Positions 52,974-62,500 of a stretch of 64,000 nt of DNA are shown one piece after another (position 1 is the stretch's first letter; each line of letters starts with the position of its first letter). The notes under the pieces are model-generated. The model saw nothing but the letters and a program-made list of their open reading frames with translations, had not been told where the DNA came from and ran no database searches. Made by a program: the position numbers and the translations under genes. Origin of the DNA: Clostridia bacterium (lineage in GTDB: Bacteria > Bacillota > Clostridia > Oscillospirales > Acutalibacteraceae); NCBI GenBank assembly GCA_017613735.1, contig JAGADF010000010.1:106183-170182 (forward strand), in the 5' to 3' direction.

Positions 52974-53010
52974 AAAAGCAGTTCGGTTTAAAAACCGAAC
53001 TGCTTTTTGT
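52974..53010. terminator. Bidirectional terminator between the membrane-protein gene and the V-ATPase operon
   Basis: Hairpin AAAGCAGTTCGGTTT/AAACCGAACTGCTTT with T-runs on both strands. Confidence 0.92.
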
Positions 53011-53019
53011 TTTAATATT

Positions 53020-53679
53020 TTATTCCTGTTCCGAATAATGATGCGCCTGCTCAAGAAGCATATCCTTAACCTTCATAAGCCTTGCCTTTGACGAGCGGTC
53101 GTTTTCCTCAAGCTTCATTGAAATATACTTGATTGTGTCCGTATATCTCGGAATTAAAACGTGCTCAAGCGAATTGACTCTGCGCCTCGTCTTTTCGATT
53201 TCAACGCTCATCATTTCGCAGCTTTTTTCAATTTCGGCAAGCTCTACGAGCTGTTCGGAAACCTTTGCGAGAGCCGAAACCGCGTCGTCAAGCTCGAAGC
53301 TTGTGAAAGCGAAGCCGTAGGGGTAAACCGCCGAGGTATCGTTATTGCGTTTCTCGGTTGTGAATACGGGTACGTTTACGCTCATAATGTTCTTTGTCGA
53401 CGGGTTGGCGAACATCTTCTGCGAGGTGGTCAGAAGCGACTGCGTAAGCATTTCGCTCGACATTACCGCGCCCGCGGACGCAAAGCTTTCGTTGCACTTT
53501 TTAAGCTGCTCCTCGATAGAAACGCGCAGCTCCATATTCCGCCTTACGAGGTCAAGAAACTGCCGCATAAGCTCGTCGCGCTTATCCTTGAGCATCTTGT
53601 GACCGCGCAGGGCAGTGTTAAGCTGCTTTTTAAGTTTTTGTAACTGCATCCTTGTCGGATTAACATTCATTACTGCCAT
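53020..53679 (-). CDS. ntpD: V-type ATPase subunit D (central stalk)
   Basis: Protein of 219 aa, long helical hairpin type starting MAVMNVNPTRMQLQKLKKQL, with ERNRRV-type C-terminal helices (KTRRRVNSLEHVLIPRYTDTIKYI). It forms the rotating shaft in the A3B3 ring. Last gene of the operon, 14 bases after ntpB. Confidence 0.95.
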   Translation of the reverse strand: MAVMNVNPTRMQLQKLKKQLNTALRGHKMLKDKRDELMRQFLDLVRRNMELRVSIEEQLKKCNESFASAGAVMSSEMLTQSLLTTSQKMFANPSTKNIMSVNVPVFTTEKRNNDTSAVYPYGFAFTSFELDDAVSALAKVSEQLVELAEIEKSCEMMSVEIEKTRRRVNSLEHVLIPRYTDTIKYISMKLEENDRSSKARLMKVKDMLLEQAHHYSEQE

Positions 53680-53693
53680 AAAAGAGCCTCTTG

Positions 53694-55067
53694 TCAGTCT
53701 TTTTCGTAGTACTTGTCAAGCATTTCATCCTTGATACGCTTCAACTCGCTTCTCGGCAAGATACGGAGAAGCTCCCAGCCTATGTCGAGCGTTTCCTCGA
53801 TAGGTCTGTTTGCAAGGTAGCCCTGAGAAACGTATTCGCTTTCAAATCTGTCGGCGAATTTTGCATAGAGCTTATCAATGTCCGTAAGAGCCGCTTCGCC
53901 GAGAATTACCATTAATTCCTTGGCGTCCTTGCCTCGCGCATAAGCCGCGAAAAGCTGGTTCATCGAAGCCGCGTGGTCTTCGCGCGTTCTGCCCGCGCCG
54001 ATGCCCTTGTCCTTAAGACGGGAAAGCGACGGAAGAACGTCTACGGGCGGGGTAACGCCCTTTCTGTATAATTCACGCGAAAGAATAATCTGACCTTCCG
54101 TTATATAACCCGTAAGGTCGGGGATGGGATGAGTTTTGTCGTCCTCGGGCATCGAGAGAATTGGAATAAGCGTGATTGAGCCGTCTTTTCCCTTGATACG
54201 TCCCGCTCTTTCGTAAATGTTCGCAAGGTCGGTATACATATAGCCGGGGTAACCGCGTCTGCCGGGAACCTCTTTACGCGCGGCGGAAACCTCACGAAGA
54301 GCGTCGGCGTAGTTTGTGATATCGGTCATAATAACGAGAACGTGCATACCAAGCTCGAATGCAAGATACTCCGCGCAGGTAAGCGCAACTCGGGGAGTGG
54401 CGATTCTTTCAATCGCGGGGTCCTTTGCAAGGTTGACGAACATTACCGTTCTGTCAATAGCGCCCGATTCAGTGAACGAATTAATAAAGTAATCCGCTTC
54501 TTCAAATGTGATACCCATAGCCGCGAAAACAACGGCGAACTGCTCGTCCTTACCGCGTACCGTCGCCTGCCTTGCAATCTGCGCGGCGAGCTGGGCGTGG
54601 GGAAGTCCCGAAGCCGAGAAAATCGGAAGCTTCTGACCTCTTACAAGCGTGTTAAGTCCGTCAATTGCGGAAATACCCGTCTGAATGAATTCCTGAGGAT
54701 AGTTTCTCGCGGCGGGATTCATAGGTCTGCCGTTAATGTCCATTCTCGCGTCGGGAATGATTTCGGGACCGCCGTCAATGGGATTTCCGAGACCGTCGAA
54801 TACGCGTGAAAGCATATCGGACGATACGGGAAGCTCCATGCTACGTCCGAGAAACTTGACCTTAGAGCCCGAAAGATTGATGCCTGCGGATGACTCAAAA
54901 AGCTGAACAAGAGCGTTACCCTTGTCTATTTCAAGCACCTTGCAGCGGCGTTTTTCACCGTTCGGAAGCTCGATTTCGGCAAGCTCGTCGTACTTTACGT
55001 CCTCGACATCGGAAACCATCATAAGAGGTCCTGCGACCTCGCGTATTGTGCGATACTCTTTCGGCAT
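53694..55067 (-). CDS. ntpB: V-type ATPase subunit B
   Basis: Protein of 457 aa starting [21 protein letters not shown]. It is the non-catalytic nucleotide-binding-fold subunit. It contains [55 protein letters not shown] and [21 protein letters not shown]. Its ATG shares a base with the ntpA stop codon. Confidence 0.97.
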   Translation of the reverse strand: MPKEYRTIREVAGPLMMVSDVEDVKYDELAEIELPNGEKRRCKVLEIDKGNALVQLFESSAGINLSGSKVKFLGRSMELPVSSDMLSRVFDGLGNPIDGGPEIIPDARMDINGRPMNPAARNYPQEFIQTGISAIDGLNTLVRGQKLPIFSASGLPHAQLAAQIARQATVRGKDEQFAVVFAAMGITFEEADYFINSFTESGAIDRTVMFVNLAKDPAIERIATPRVALTCAEYLAFELGMHVLVIMTDITNYADALREVSAARKEVPGRRGYPGYMYTDLANIYERAGRIKGKDGSITLIPILSMPEDDKTHPIPDLTGYITEGQIILSRELYRKGVTPPVDVLPSLSRLKDKGIGAGRTREDHAASMNQLFAAYARGKDAKELMVILGEAALTDIDKLYAKFADRFESEYVSQGYLANRPIEETLDIGWELLRILPRSELKRIKDEMLDKYYEKD

Positions 55068-56833
55068 CAGTCTTCGCCTCCCTTCTGCGCGGCGGAAATT
55101 TCACTCTTTAACTGTAAAACTATTGCTTCGTACTCTCTGTCCGCGCTGTCCTCGGCGCAGTATTTGAATCTGCCTATTCTCTCTCTTACGGGAAGGGAAA
55201 GAAGCTCGTTTATCGGCGCGCCCTCGTTTAAAGCCTCGGTAGCCAGATCAAAGTACGTAAGAATCGCTTTTATCATAAGATACTGCTTATGAAGCGAGGT
55301 GTAGGTGTCGGTGTCGTCAAATGCGTTCTGGTGAAGATAGTCTTCCCTTACGCTCCTTGCCGCCTCAAGCTTTATTCTGTCGGGAGCGGAAAGCGCGTCC
55401 ATACCGACGAGGTTAACTATTTCCTGAAGCTCCGCCTCGTCCTGAAGAAGAGACATAAGCTTTATTCTGTATGACGACCAGTCCTCGGCAACCTCTTTTG
55501 AGAACCAGAGTTCAAGCTGGTCGGAGTAGAGCGAATAGGATGTAAGCCAGTTAATGGCGGGGAAGTGACGCTTGTACGCGAGTCCCGCGTCCAGTCCCCA
55601 GAAAACCTTGACTATTCGAAGAGTAGCCTGTGAAACGGGCTCGGAAATATCGCCGCCGGGAGGTGAAACCGCGCCGATAACCGATAAAGCGCCCTCTGTA
55701 TCTTCGGTGCCGTTTACTATTACGCGGCCCGCTCTTTCATAGAACTGCGCGAGACGGCTGCCGAGATATGCGGGGTAACCTTCTTCACCGGGCATTTCTT
55801 CAAGTCTGCCCGACATTTCACGAAGAGCCTCCGCCCAGCGTGAGGTCGAGTCAGCCATAAGTGCGACCGTGTAACCCATATCGCGGAAGTATTCCGCAAT
55901 AGTGATTCCCGTGTAAATTGACGCTTCACGCGCCGCAACGGGCATATCGGATGTATTCGCAATAAGAACGGTTCTCTCCATAAGCGAGTTGCCCGTCCTC
56001 GGGTCTTTCAGTTCGGGGAATTCGTTAAGAACGTCGGTCATTTCGTTGCCGCGTTCGCCGCAACCGATATATACTATAATGTCTGCCGCCGCCCATTTCG
56101 CAAGCTGATGCTGAACAACCGTTTTACCGCTTCCGAAAGGACCGGGAACAGCCGCAACGCCGCCCTTGGCAATCGGGAAAAGAGTGTCGATAACTCTCTG
56201 ACCCGTTGTCAGAAGAACGTCGGGAGAAAGCTTTTTCTTATACGGTCTGCTTATTCTTACCGGCCAGGACTGGAAAAGCTTAACCTCTTTTTCACCGCCT
56301 TCGGTTTCGATTACCGCAACCGCGTCCTCGACCGTATGCTCGCCGGCTTTAATCTCCTTAACCGTGCCCTCAATACCCGCCGGAACAAGTATTTTATGGG
56401 TAACCGCGGCGGTTTCCTTTACAATGCCTACCGCGTCGCCGCCCGTGACCTTATCGCCGACGGAAACGGTCGGTTCGAAGTTCCACTTTTTATCTCTGTT
56501 AAGCGCGGGCACCTCAATACCTCTCTGGAGAAGAGAGCCCGTCTGCTTCATAATCTCTTCAAGCGGACGCTGAATGCCGTCGTAAATCGAGCCTATGAGT
56601 CCGGGACCGAGTTCGACCGAAAGAGGCTTGCCTGTCGACACAACCTTTTCGCCGGGACCTAAGCCCGCCGTTTCCTCATAAACCTGAATTGACGCGCGGT
56701 CCTCGTGCATTTCGATAATCTCGCCTATAAGGTTCTTATCGCTTACACGAACAACGTCGTACATATTCGCTTCACGCATTCCCTCCGCGATTACGAGAGG
56801 GCCTGCGACCTTGGTAATAATACCTTGGTTCAT
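55067..56833 (-). CDS. ntpA: V-type ATPase subunit A (catalytic)
   Basis: Protein of 588 aa starting [19 protein letters not shown]. Walker A reads [18 protein letters not shown]. The non-homologous region and [25 protein letters not shown] follow, as in all A subunits. It hydrolyses or synthesises ATP. The start at 56833 has GAGGTG six bases upstream; the open extension of 18 codons is rejected because it overlaps ntpF. Confidence 0.97.
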   Translation of the reverse strand: MNQGIITKVAGPLVIAEGMREANMYDVVRVSDKNLIGEIIEMHEDRASIQVYEETAGLGPGEKVVSTGKPLSVELGPGLIGSIYDGIQRPLEEIMKQTGSLLQRGIEVPALNRDKKWNFEPTVSVGDKVTGGDAVGIVKETAAVTHKILVPAGIEGTVKEIKAGEHTVEDAVAVIETEGGEKEVKLFQSWPVRISRPYKKKLSPDVLLTTGQRVIDTLFPIAKGGVAAVPGPFGSGKTVVQHQLAKWAAADIIVYIGCGERGNEMTDVLNEFPELKDPRTGNSLMERTVLIANTSDMPVAAREASIYTGITIAEYFRDMGYTVALMADSTSRWAEALREMSGRLEEMPGEEGYPAYLGSRLAQFYERAGRVIVNGTEDTEGALSVIGAVSPPGGDISEPVSQATLRIVKVFWGLDAGLAYKRHFPAINWLTSYSLYSDQLELWFSKEVAEDWSSYRIKLMSLLQDEAELQEIVNLVGMDALSAPDRIKLEAARSVREDYLHQNAFDDTDTYTSLHKQYLMIKAILTYFDLATEALNEGAPINELLSLPVRERIGRFKYCAEDSADREYEAIVLQLKSEISAAQKGGED

Positions 56834-56843
56834 CTGTTTCACC

Positions 56844-57167
56844 TCAGTTGTTAAAAATGATATCGCTGCCGACTGCCCGTTCAACAAAGTCCGAGAGTCT
56901 TTGCCTGCCTATTCCGCAGTTGCCTTTAAGTCCGGGCACGGGAATAATGGCGGGAAGCGATTTTTCTTCATATTTTTTTCTCTCCCTTTCGGAAGACACA
57001 AATGTTTCTTCAGTCATATAAATAATTGAATACAGCTCGGTTTCCGCGGTGTTGCGCAGAAGCGCGCCCGCCTTTTCGGGCTTGTCGCATTCAATTAAAT
57101 CAAAGCCGATGGCGGCGAAGCCCTTAATGCTTTCGCTGTCGCCGATAATTGCAATTTTATTAGGCAT
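56844..57167 (-). CDS. ntpF: V-type ATPase subunit F (central stalk; NtpG of Enterococcus)
   Basis: Protein of 107 aa starting [21 protein letters not shown], the Rossmann-like small stalk subunit, with [10 protein letters not shown] and the C-terminal [29 protein letters not shown]. The ATG at 57167 fits the family N-terminus. A GTG three codons earlier, with AAAGG upstream, is possible. It overlaps ntpC by 8 bases. Confidence 0.92.
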   Translation of the reverse strand: MPNKIAIIGDSESIKGFAAIGFDLIECDKPEKAGALLRNTAETELYSIIYMTEETFVSSERERKKYEEKSLPAIIPVPGLKGNCGIGRQRLSDFVERAVGSDIIFNN

Positions 57168-58134
57168 AAATCTCACGCAGCCTTTCTCTTGTCAGAACGG
57201 GATTTGCCTTTGCGTCTATGCCCGCCGCGATAATGTGAACGGCCTTTTCCTCCGCAAGTCTCGCTATATAGAAGCCGAGCGCCGCCTCGGGACCGCTGCC
57301 GCATCTCTTACAGTTGTCTCTCGCCATTTTAACAAGAAGATTTTCCGTAAACTTTTCAAACTCGGCAGGGGAGGAGAGGAATTTTTCAACAGCCTCTTTA
57401 CAGCGGTATTCCTTTATTGTTGAAAAATAATCCGTCAGCTCGTTTACACCCTTTAAAGCTTCGGAGATTACCTTTTCCCTGTCAAACCCGTCGATTCCCT
57501 CGACAAGAGCGTCCCTGTAATACTCTTCGGGCGAAGAGGTAAGACACGCGCGCAGGGCAGTTTTTACGTTACGGTAAAAAATCTCGGTCTGAAAATACTT
57601 TTCAAGAAAAGCGTTCTTTAACTGCTTTGTCTTTTCTGTCTGAGCCGTCATACACGCGCGGTCAAGAAAGGCGTCGGCCTTTCTCGCGTCGGTGGTATGA
57701 GCAAGGGTTTCATACGCCTTTTTTGCGGCGGATGAAAACGGCTCGGGCAAAAGACCGTATTCGTTCTCCTTAACCGCTTCCTCAATAACGGCGGTGTCAA
57801 TCGTGCAGGGAGAAATGAAAAGCTTTTTATAATCCGAATTTGAAAGTAAGCCTTTTATTACGGACTTTATATTATGAGCGTCGGCGGGGTAGAGAAAAAC
57901 GTCGAAAACCGACATATCGGGAACGACCGACTTTAAATAGTCCATAGTCTGAGCGCGGTTTGAACGGATGATTTCCTCAACCGTGTCGCCGTCGCCGTAG
58001 CCCTTGTCCTTAAGAAAACCGACAAGAGCCTCTGACGAGTCAAGAGAAAGCATAGCTTCAATATCGCCGTGCGAGAAAAGATATTTTTCCCTCGCTCTGA
58101 CAGAGCCGAAGGAGTATTCATAAGAATTAGGCAT
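57160..58134 (-). CDS. ntpC: V-type ATPase subunit C (d subunit, rotor coupler)
   Basis: Protein of 324 aa, all-alpha vATP-synt_AC39 family, starting MPNSYEYSFGSVRAREKYLF. It contains YPADAHNIKSVIKGL and the C-terminal GPEAALGFYIARLAEEKAVHIIAAG. It links the shaft to the membrane ring. Confidence 0.93.
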   Translation of the reverse strand: MPNSYEYSFGSVRAREKYLFSHGDIEAMLSLDSSEALVGFLKDKGYGDGDTVEEIIRSNRAQTMDYLKSVVPDMSVFDVFLYPADAHNIKSVIKGLLSNSDYKKLFISPCTIDTAVIEEAVKENEYGLLPEPFSSAAKKAYETLAHTTDARKADAFLDRACMTAQTEKTKQLKNAFLEKYFQTEIFYRNVKTALRACLTSSPEEYYRDALVEGIDGFDREKVISEALKGVNELTDYFSTIKEYRCKEAVEKFLSSPAEFEKFTENLLVKMARDNCKRCGSGPEAALGFYIARLAEEKAVHIIAAGIDAKANPVLTRERLREIYA

Positions 58135-58145
58135 ATCGGCTCTCC

Positions 58146-58724
58146 TTAATTAAAAATGCTTTCGTTTATGAAGTCCTCAATTTCGTTTCGTCTGTCCTCG
58201 ATTACGGAGTCGATTGAACAGTTGATTTCAATCATATTGTTGCGCAGAATGAAACCGCCCGCAATATCGGCAGGAGCTTTCGAAACGTCGGCTTTAATGC
58301 CCGCTTCCTCCATTTTTTTGCCGAAATCCGAGGGCAAACGCTCAAGGTCCTTTTTATTGAGAAGAATTTCGCCGTTTTCAAATGAAACCGACTTTGCCAT
58401 ACGGTAAAGAATATCGAAATACCTGTCTTCGTCAAGCGAAAGAATGTATTCCTTCATACCGTCGATAGTGCGGTCAATTTCTTCTCTTTTTGCTTTAAGG
58501 ACCATATTTCTCGCAACAAGCGAAGCGTTGCTTGAGGCAATATTGTTAAGACTCTGAGCCTTCTTTTCGGCGGCGTTCTCAATTTCCTTTGCGTTTTCCT
58601 CTGCCTTAAGGGAAGCGTTTTCGAGTATTTCGTCGCGCTTTATCTCCGCTTCGCGGCAGATTTCCTTCGCCTGAGCAGCCCCGTCCTCAAGAATGAAGCT
58701 CAATAATTTGTTATCAGTTGCCAT
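58146..58724 (-). CDS. ntpE: V-type ATPase subunit E (peripheral stalk)
   Basis: Protein of 192 aa. The first half is a charged helix (AQAKEICREAEIKRDEILENA) and the second half a mixed globular domain (GGFILRNNMIEINCSIDSVI), as in all E subunits. It pairs with the small helical subunit encoded at the head of the operon. Confidence 0.9.
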   Translation of the reverse strand: MATDNKLLSFILEDGAAQAKEICREAEIKRDEILENASLKAEENAKEIENAAEKKAQSLNNIASSNASLVARNMVLKAKREEIDRTIDGMKEYILSLDEDRYFDILYRMAKSVSFENGEILLNKKDLERLPSDFGKKMEEAGIKADVSKAPADIAGGFILRNNMIEINCSIDSVIEDRRNEIEDFINESIFN

Positions 58725-58738
58725 CTTTTTAAAATCCT

Positions 58739-59218
58739 TTAAATATCAATTCTCGGAATTGAAATTACCGCGAGAAGGGAAACGATGAAAGAGAGAAGAG
58801 CGTAGATTTCAACAAGCGTAATCGAAACCATCGCCTTTGAGAAGTTCTTGTCATCCTTAGCCGTAAGAGCGATACCCGAAACGGCTGATTTACCCTGTTC
58901 AATAGCGGAAATGAGGCCGCCGAAACCTATTGCGAGAGCAGCGGCAAGAAAAGCGATGCCCTGACCCTTTGTGGGGAGCTCGCCGCCTAAAATACCGCAG
59001 TTGGCAATAATAAGGAAGCCTACGATAAAGCCGTAAAGTCCCTGCGTACCGGGAAGAAGCGTAAGAACAAGCATCTTACCGAACTTTGAGCTGTCCTCCG
59101 AAAGAACGCCCATTGAAGCCTGACCTGCGCCGCCTACGCCCTTAGCCGAGCCAATGCCCGAAAGAACCGTTGCGATTACCGCGGCGATTACCGCCAAAAC
59201 TAAACCTAAATAACTCAT
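58739..59218 (-). CDS. ntpK: V-type ATPase subunit K (membrane ring), with Na+-ligand signature
   Basis: Protein of 159 aa with four membrane helices, the duplicated c-ring type. It matches the Enterococcus hirae Na+ pump subunit at the ion site: Leu55, Thr58, Gln59 and Tyr62 in LLPGTQGLYGF, Gln108 in AIEQGK and the carboxylate Glu137 in LVEIYALLSF (E. hirae L61, T64, Q65, Y68, Q110, E139). H+-type rings normally lack this set. It overlaps ntpI by 4 bases. Confidence 0.95.
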   Translation of the reverse strand: MSYLGLVLAVIAAVIATVLSGIGSAKGVGGAGQASMGVLSEDSSKFGKMLVLTLLPGTQGLYGFIVGFLIIANCGILGGELPTKGQGIAFLAAALAIGFGGLISAIEQGKSAVSGIALTAKDDKNFSKAMVSITLVEIYALLSFIVSLLAVISIPRIDI

Positions 59219-61200
59219 TTCCTGTTATCCTCCTTGATTCTTATATATTTGCTGTTCAATGAAAACGGCTCGAACTGTTTTCCGCCGCCCTCATAAAATT
59301 TACTGAACATTTCAACGTACTGAAGTCGCATTGTATGAACGTATGAACCCAGCGCGTTAAGACCGATATTAATTGCGTGCCCTACAATGAACACAACTAC
59401 CATAAGGAATATTCCCGGTATGGATTTGCCGAGCATTTCCGACAGAAGATTGAAAACCTCCGCCATAACGCCCGTGGTAAGACCTAAGGCGAGCAGTCTC
59501 GAATAACTTAAAAGGTCGCTGACATAGCTTGTAACGTCATAAAGCGAAGCCACGCCCGACATAAGCCTCATAAAGATATTCTTCTTGCCGCGTCCCTGAG
59601 TCAGTATGAGAACCGCCACGCAGAAAACGGCGATATAAATGCCGATATTCATAACGGTTTTGCCGAATTTTGCGCCTGCGGCGGCGACCGCCACGCCGAC
59701 GAGAAGAAGCATCCAGCTGCCCACGTCGAACAGCGCGCCCTTTTTGTCGCCGTTTTTCCAGAGAACGTAGAACTTGCAGCCCATACCGACGAGTATGTGA
59801 ATAAGTCCGAGGGCGACCGACAGAATCATAATCGTCATCGCGTCGTTCTTCTGGTCGAGTATCGGCCACGGGCAAATGTCCGCCATGGTAAGATTCGTTC
59901 CCGCGAAGTGGTTGTAATAAACCGCCGGCGCGTTGCCGAAGAATGAGCCGTAGACAAGTCCCCAAATAAAGGTGGAGATGCCGCAGTACTCAAACAGCTT
60001 GAGATTATTTCTCATGGCCTTTTCGGGCTTGAACTTCCTAATTGCCCAAACGCACGCCAAAAACATAAGCAGCCCGTAACCCGCGTCCGAGAACATCATT
60101 CCGAAGAAGAAATAGTAGAAAAACGCGAGTATCGGCGACGGGTCTATGTCCGTAATGCCGGGCGACGCGTACATTGTAACGATTCCCTGAGCCGGCTCGG
60201 CGAACTTATTGTTCTTAAGCTTGACCGGCGCGTCCTCGCCCGCGTCCTCGAATTCTATAACGCACATATCGAGCTTGCTGCATATTTCCTCAAGCTTTTT
60301 GCAGTCTTCCTCGGGAACATAGCCCGTGACTACAAAGGTGTGCGCCGAATGGTCAAAGGTGCTTATCGCGTCGTACTTGTCCGCTCTGATGGTGAAAAAG
60401 TCGCAGGCGAATTTGATTTTCTCGCGTTCGTCTTTGAACGAAGCGATCTTTTCTTTTGCCTGTTCATCTTCTTTTTCCGTATCGGCAAGTCTCTGACGGT
60501 ATTTTTCTATAAGCTCCTTAGGCTCGTCTTTGCCCTGAAAAGCGGGGTACGAAAATCCTTCCGAGCGAAGAAATGCGTCCGCCTTTTGCTCCTGTTTTTT
60601 AGGAACGAAAAGAACAAAGCAGGTAATGTTGCCCGACGAATAAACGATTTCGCTTTCGAATACAAGGCCGTCGCATCCCGCGAGCTTTTCGGCGAGCTGT
60701 TTTTCGTCAAGCAGATACGGGAACGAGCCCGCTATGACGGAAACCGAAGCCGTCTTTTTAAGCGAAAACGGAATATCATAGTTTTCCCACGGCTCAAGCT
60801 GCGCAATCGAGTTTCTCAGCCTGACCTTTTCGGCGGCGTTTTCAACCTGCTTTTTATCGAGCTCAATAATGTCGGTGCAAAGGTCCGTAACCTCGGCAGC
60901 AATTTCTGCGAATTCGCCGATTTCGTCGGGGTCGATTTCACGCCTGCCCGAAAACGACGAAAGCATTGAACTCTTTTCGGGAACTACCGAGTCAAGAATT
61001 TTAAGCGCCTTTTCGGCATTTGCTTTCTGCCTTTCGAAAACCTGACGGCGTGAGGAAAGGTCGATTTTCTTAAAGCCCTCGGCGGATTCCTTATCGTACT
61101 TAAGCTCGACAATGGAGCTGTCCTGCAAATGCTCCGTTAAATATTTTCTGTCCTTGCGCAAAGCTACAATAGTAAAGGATTTCATTTTAAGCTTTGCCAT
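59215..61200 (-). CDS. ntpI: V-type ATPase subunit I (membrane stator, a subunit)
   Basis: Protein of 661 aa. The N-terminal half is cytoplasmic and helical; the C-terminal half (about 345-640) has seven to eight membrane segments, beginning YASPGITDIDPSPILAFFYYFFFGMMFSDAGYG. The conserved Arg region SYSRLLALGLTTGVMAEVF supplies the ion channel arginine. It forms the stationary ion path against the K ring. Confidence 0.95.
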   Translation of the reverse strand: MAKLKMKSFTIVALRKDRKYLTEHLQDSSIVELKYDKESAEGFKKIDLSSRRQVFERQKANAEKALKILDSVVPEKSSMLSSFSGRREIDPDEIGEFAEIAAEVTDLCTDIIELDKKQVENAAEKVRLRNSIAQLEPWENYDIPFSLKKTASVSVIAGSFPYLLDEKQLAEKLAGCDGLVFESEIVYSSGNITCFVLFVPKKQEQKADAFLRSEGFSYPAFQGKDEPKELIEKYRQRLADTEKEDEQAKEKIASFKDEREKIKFACDFFTIRADKYDAISTFDHSAHTFVVTGYVPEEDCKKLEEICSKLDMCVIEFEDAGEDAPVKLKNNKFAEPAQGIVTMYASPGITDIDPSPILAFFYYFFFGMMFSDAGYGLLMFLACVWAIRKFKPEKAMRNNLKLFEYCGISTFIWGLVYGSFFGNAPAVYYNHFAGTNLTMADICPWPILDQKNDAMTIMILSVALGLIHILVGMGCKFYVLWKNGDKKGALFDVGSWMLLLVGVAVAAAGAKFGKTVMNIGIYIAVFCVAVLILTQGRGKKNIFMRLMSGVASLYDVTSYVSDLLSYSRLLALGLTTGVMAEVFNLLSEMLGKSIPGIFLMVVVFIVGHAINIGLNALGSYVHTMRLQYVEMFSKFYEGGGKQFEPFSLNSKYIRIKEDNRK

Positions 61201-61238
61201 TTTTTATCACCTCGCAAAGTAAGAAATCAAACCGCTGA

Positions 61239-61547
61239 TTAAAAGAACTTTTCGACAGCCTTTTCGATAGTCTGACGTCTGTTCTTTTCGGCGGCGGAGC
61301 GAAGCGAAAGGCATTCGTTCTGAGCCTTTTCTTCAGCCGCTTTAACGGTTTGTTCGTTTTCTTTCTTTACCGAGGCTAAAAACTCTTCGGCTTTTTTCTT
61401 TGCCTGCGTTTCACCCGCGGCGATAATCTCGCCGGCTTTGACGTTTGCCTCGTCAATTATCGAACGGGCGATTTCTTCGGCACCTGAAATGATGTTTTCG
61501 CATTCCTTTTCCGCGCCGAGAACAGCATCTAAAATTTCTTTAGCCAT
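61239..61547 (-). CDS. V-type ATPase peripheral stalk small helical subunit (G/H type)
   Basis: Protein of 102 aa, almost wholly helical and Ala/Glu/Lys-rich (AEEIARSIIDEANVKAGEIIAAG). It stands first in the operon, the place of the stalk subunit partnering E (NtpF in Enterococcus). GGAGG lies seven bases upstream. Confidence 0.85.
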   Translation of the reverse strand: MAKEILDAVLGAEKECENIISGAEEIARSIIDEANVKAGEIIAAGETQAKKKAEEFLASVKKENEQTVKAAEEKAQNECLSLRSAAEKNRRQTIEKAVEKFF

Positions 61548-61581
61548 TGGTTTTCCTCCGTAATAGAAACATATCTTAATA

Positions 61582-61609
61582 AGTATACCATATTATAAAG
61601 AAAAATGCG
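61582..61609 (-). promoter_or_regulatory. Probable promoter of the V-ATPase operon
   Basis: Reverse strand CGCATT, 16-base spacer, TATACT, about 35 bases before the first gene. The -35 box is poor and overlaps the upstream terminator arm. Confidence 0.45.
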
Positions 61610-61640
61610 ATAGATTTTTAAATCTTTTTTCGCATTTTTC
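61600..61640 (-). terminator. Terminator of the DUF2461 gene
   Basis: Reverse strand GAAAAATGCGA ... TCGCATTTTTC, with a nested AGATTT/AAATCT stem and T's following. It ends within the V-ATPase promoter region. Confidence 0.75.
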
Positions 61641-61647
61641 GTAATTT

Positions 61648-62319
61648 TTATTTACTTGTTTCAACCTTCATAAGAAACTTATAAAACGGGGCGAGGGTTT
61701 TTAAATCCGTTGCGAGCTTTTCGGCAAGCCTGTCCGAAAAAAGAAGCTCGAAATCGTTGCTGTAACAGATTGCGCCGATATTTTTCATATCAAGCCATTC
61801 GCGTTTCTTTTCGCTTTCGTTCGGGTACTTTGTGCGCTTGAGTTTTTCTGCGTACAGCTCGAATATTTCGCTCTTTTCAACCGCTCTTCTCGCCGCCTTG
61901 TAGTCTTTGTCGTCATTAAGAATAAACTCCCTGAATTTCTCCATCGAAGCGGTGCTTGCCTTCCAGTAGCCGCAGCCGTATGAAAAGCCGTCGGGAGTAA
62001 CCTCGACAAAAAACGCGGGCAGACCGTCATAGAGCTTTTTATCGCGTAAAAATATGCACCAGATTTTCTCCCTGAAAACCGACTTATCGCGTGAAAAACG
62101 TGTGTCGCGGTAAATGCGGGAAATTGACCTTCCGATTTTCGGCTCGCAAATCATTCTTTCGTCAATGTCAAGCATTGTCGGCGTAAGAGCTTCGACCAGT
62201 TCTCTCATCGGCTCAAGAACCTTTTCTTCATATATGCTCCTGTGTTCAAGAAACCAGGGCTTGCTGTCCATAAGCCTGTTTTCAAACAGAAAGTCAAGAG
62301 ATTCCTTTGAAAAATTCAT
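61648..62319 (-). CDS. DUF2461 family protein (TIGR02453-like)
   Basis: Protein of 223 aa with the family pattern: LDFLFENRLMDSKPWFLEHRSIYEE, GRSISRIYRDTRFSRDKSVFREKIWCIF, PAFFVEVTPDGFSYGCGYW and LDMKNIGAICYSNDFELLFSDRLAE. The molecular role is unknown. Single gene with its own promoter and terminator. Confidence 0.87.
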   Translation of the reverse strand: MNFSKESLDFLFENRLMDSKPWFLEHRSIYEEKVLEPMRELVEALTPTMLDIDERMICEPKIGRSISRIYRDTRFSRDKSVFREKIWCIFLRDKKLYDGLPAFFVEVTPDGFSYGCGYWKASTASMEKFREFILNDDKDYKAARRAVEKSEIFELYAEKLKRTKYPNESEKKREWLDMKNIGAICYSNDFELLFSDRLAEKLATDLKTLAPFYKFLMKVETSK

Positions 62320-62358
62320 TATTTCTCAATCCTTTTTTCTTTATAATAGGGTTCGTAA

Positions 62359-62383
62359 CGGCGTCCGGTCATTTTAACGCCGT
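62359..62383 (-). promoter_or_regulatory. Hairpin in the leader of the DUF2461 gene
   Basis: ACGGCGT/ACGCCGT 7-bp stem between the promoter and the gene. Function unknown. Confidence 0.35.
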
Positions 62384-62393
62384 CTTTTCAATT

Positions 62394-62422
62394 ATTTTAA
62401 CACAGTATTTTTACTTTTTCAA
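62394..62422 (-). promoter_or_regulatory. Promoter of the DUF2461 gene
   Basis: Reverse strand TTGAAA, 17-base spacer, TAAAAT. Confidence 0.7.
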
Positions 62423-62432
62423 TCGCGCTCGG

Positions 62433-62461
62433 TTGACTTTTTAATGATTATTTATTAAAAT
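62433..62461 (+). promoter_or_regulatory. Promoter of the M28 peptidase gene
   Basis: TTGACT, 17-base spacer, TAAAAT, 39 bases before the start codon. Confidence 0.82.
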
Positions 62462-62500
62462 ATATCTGTTATTATATTTTTTTCTAAAGGGGGAGAAAAA

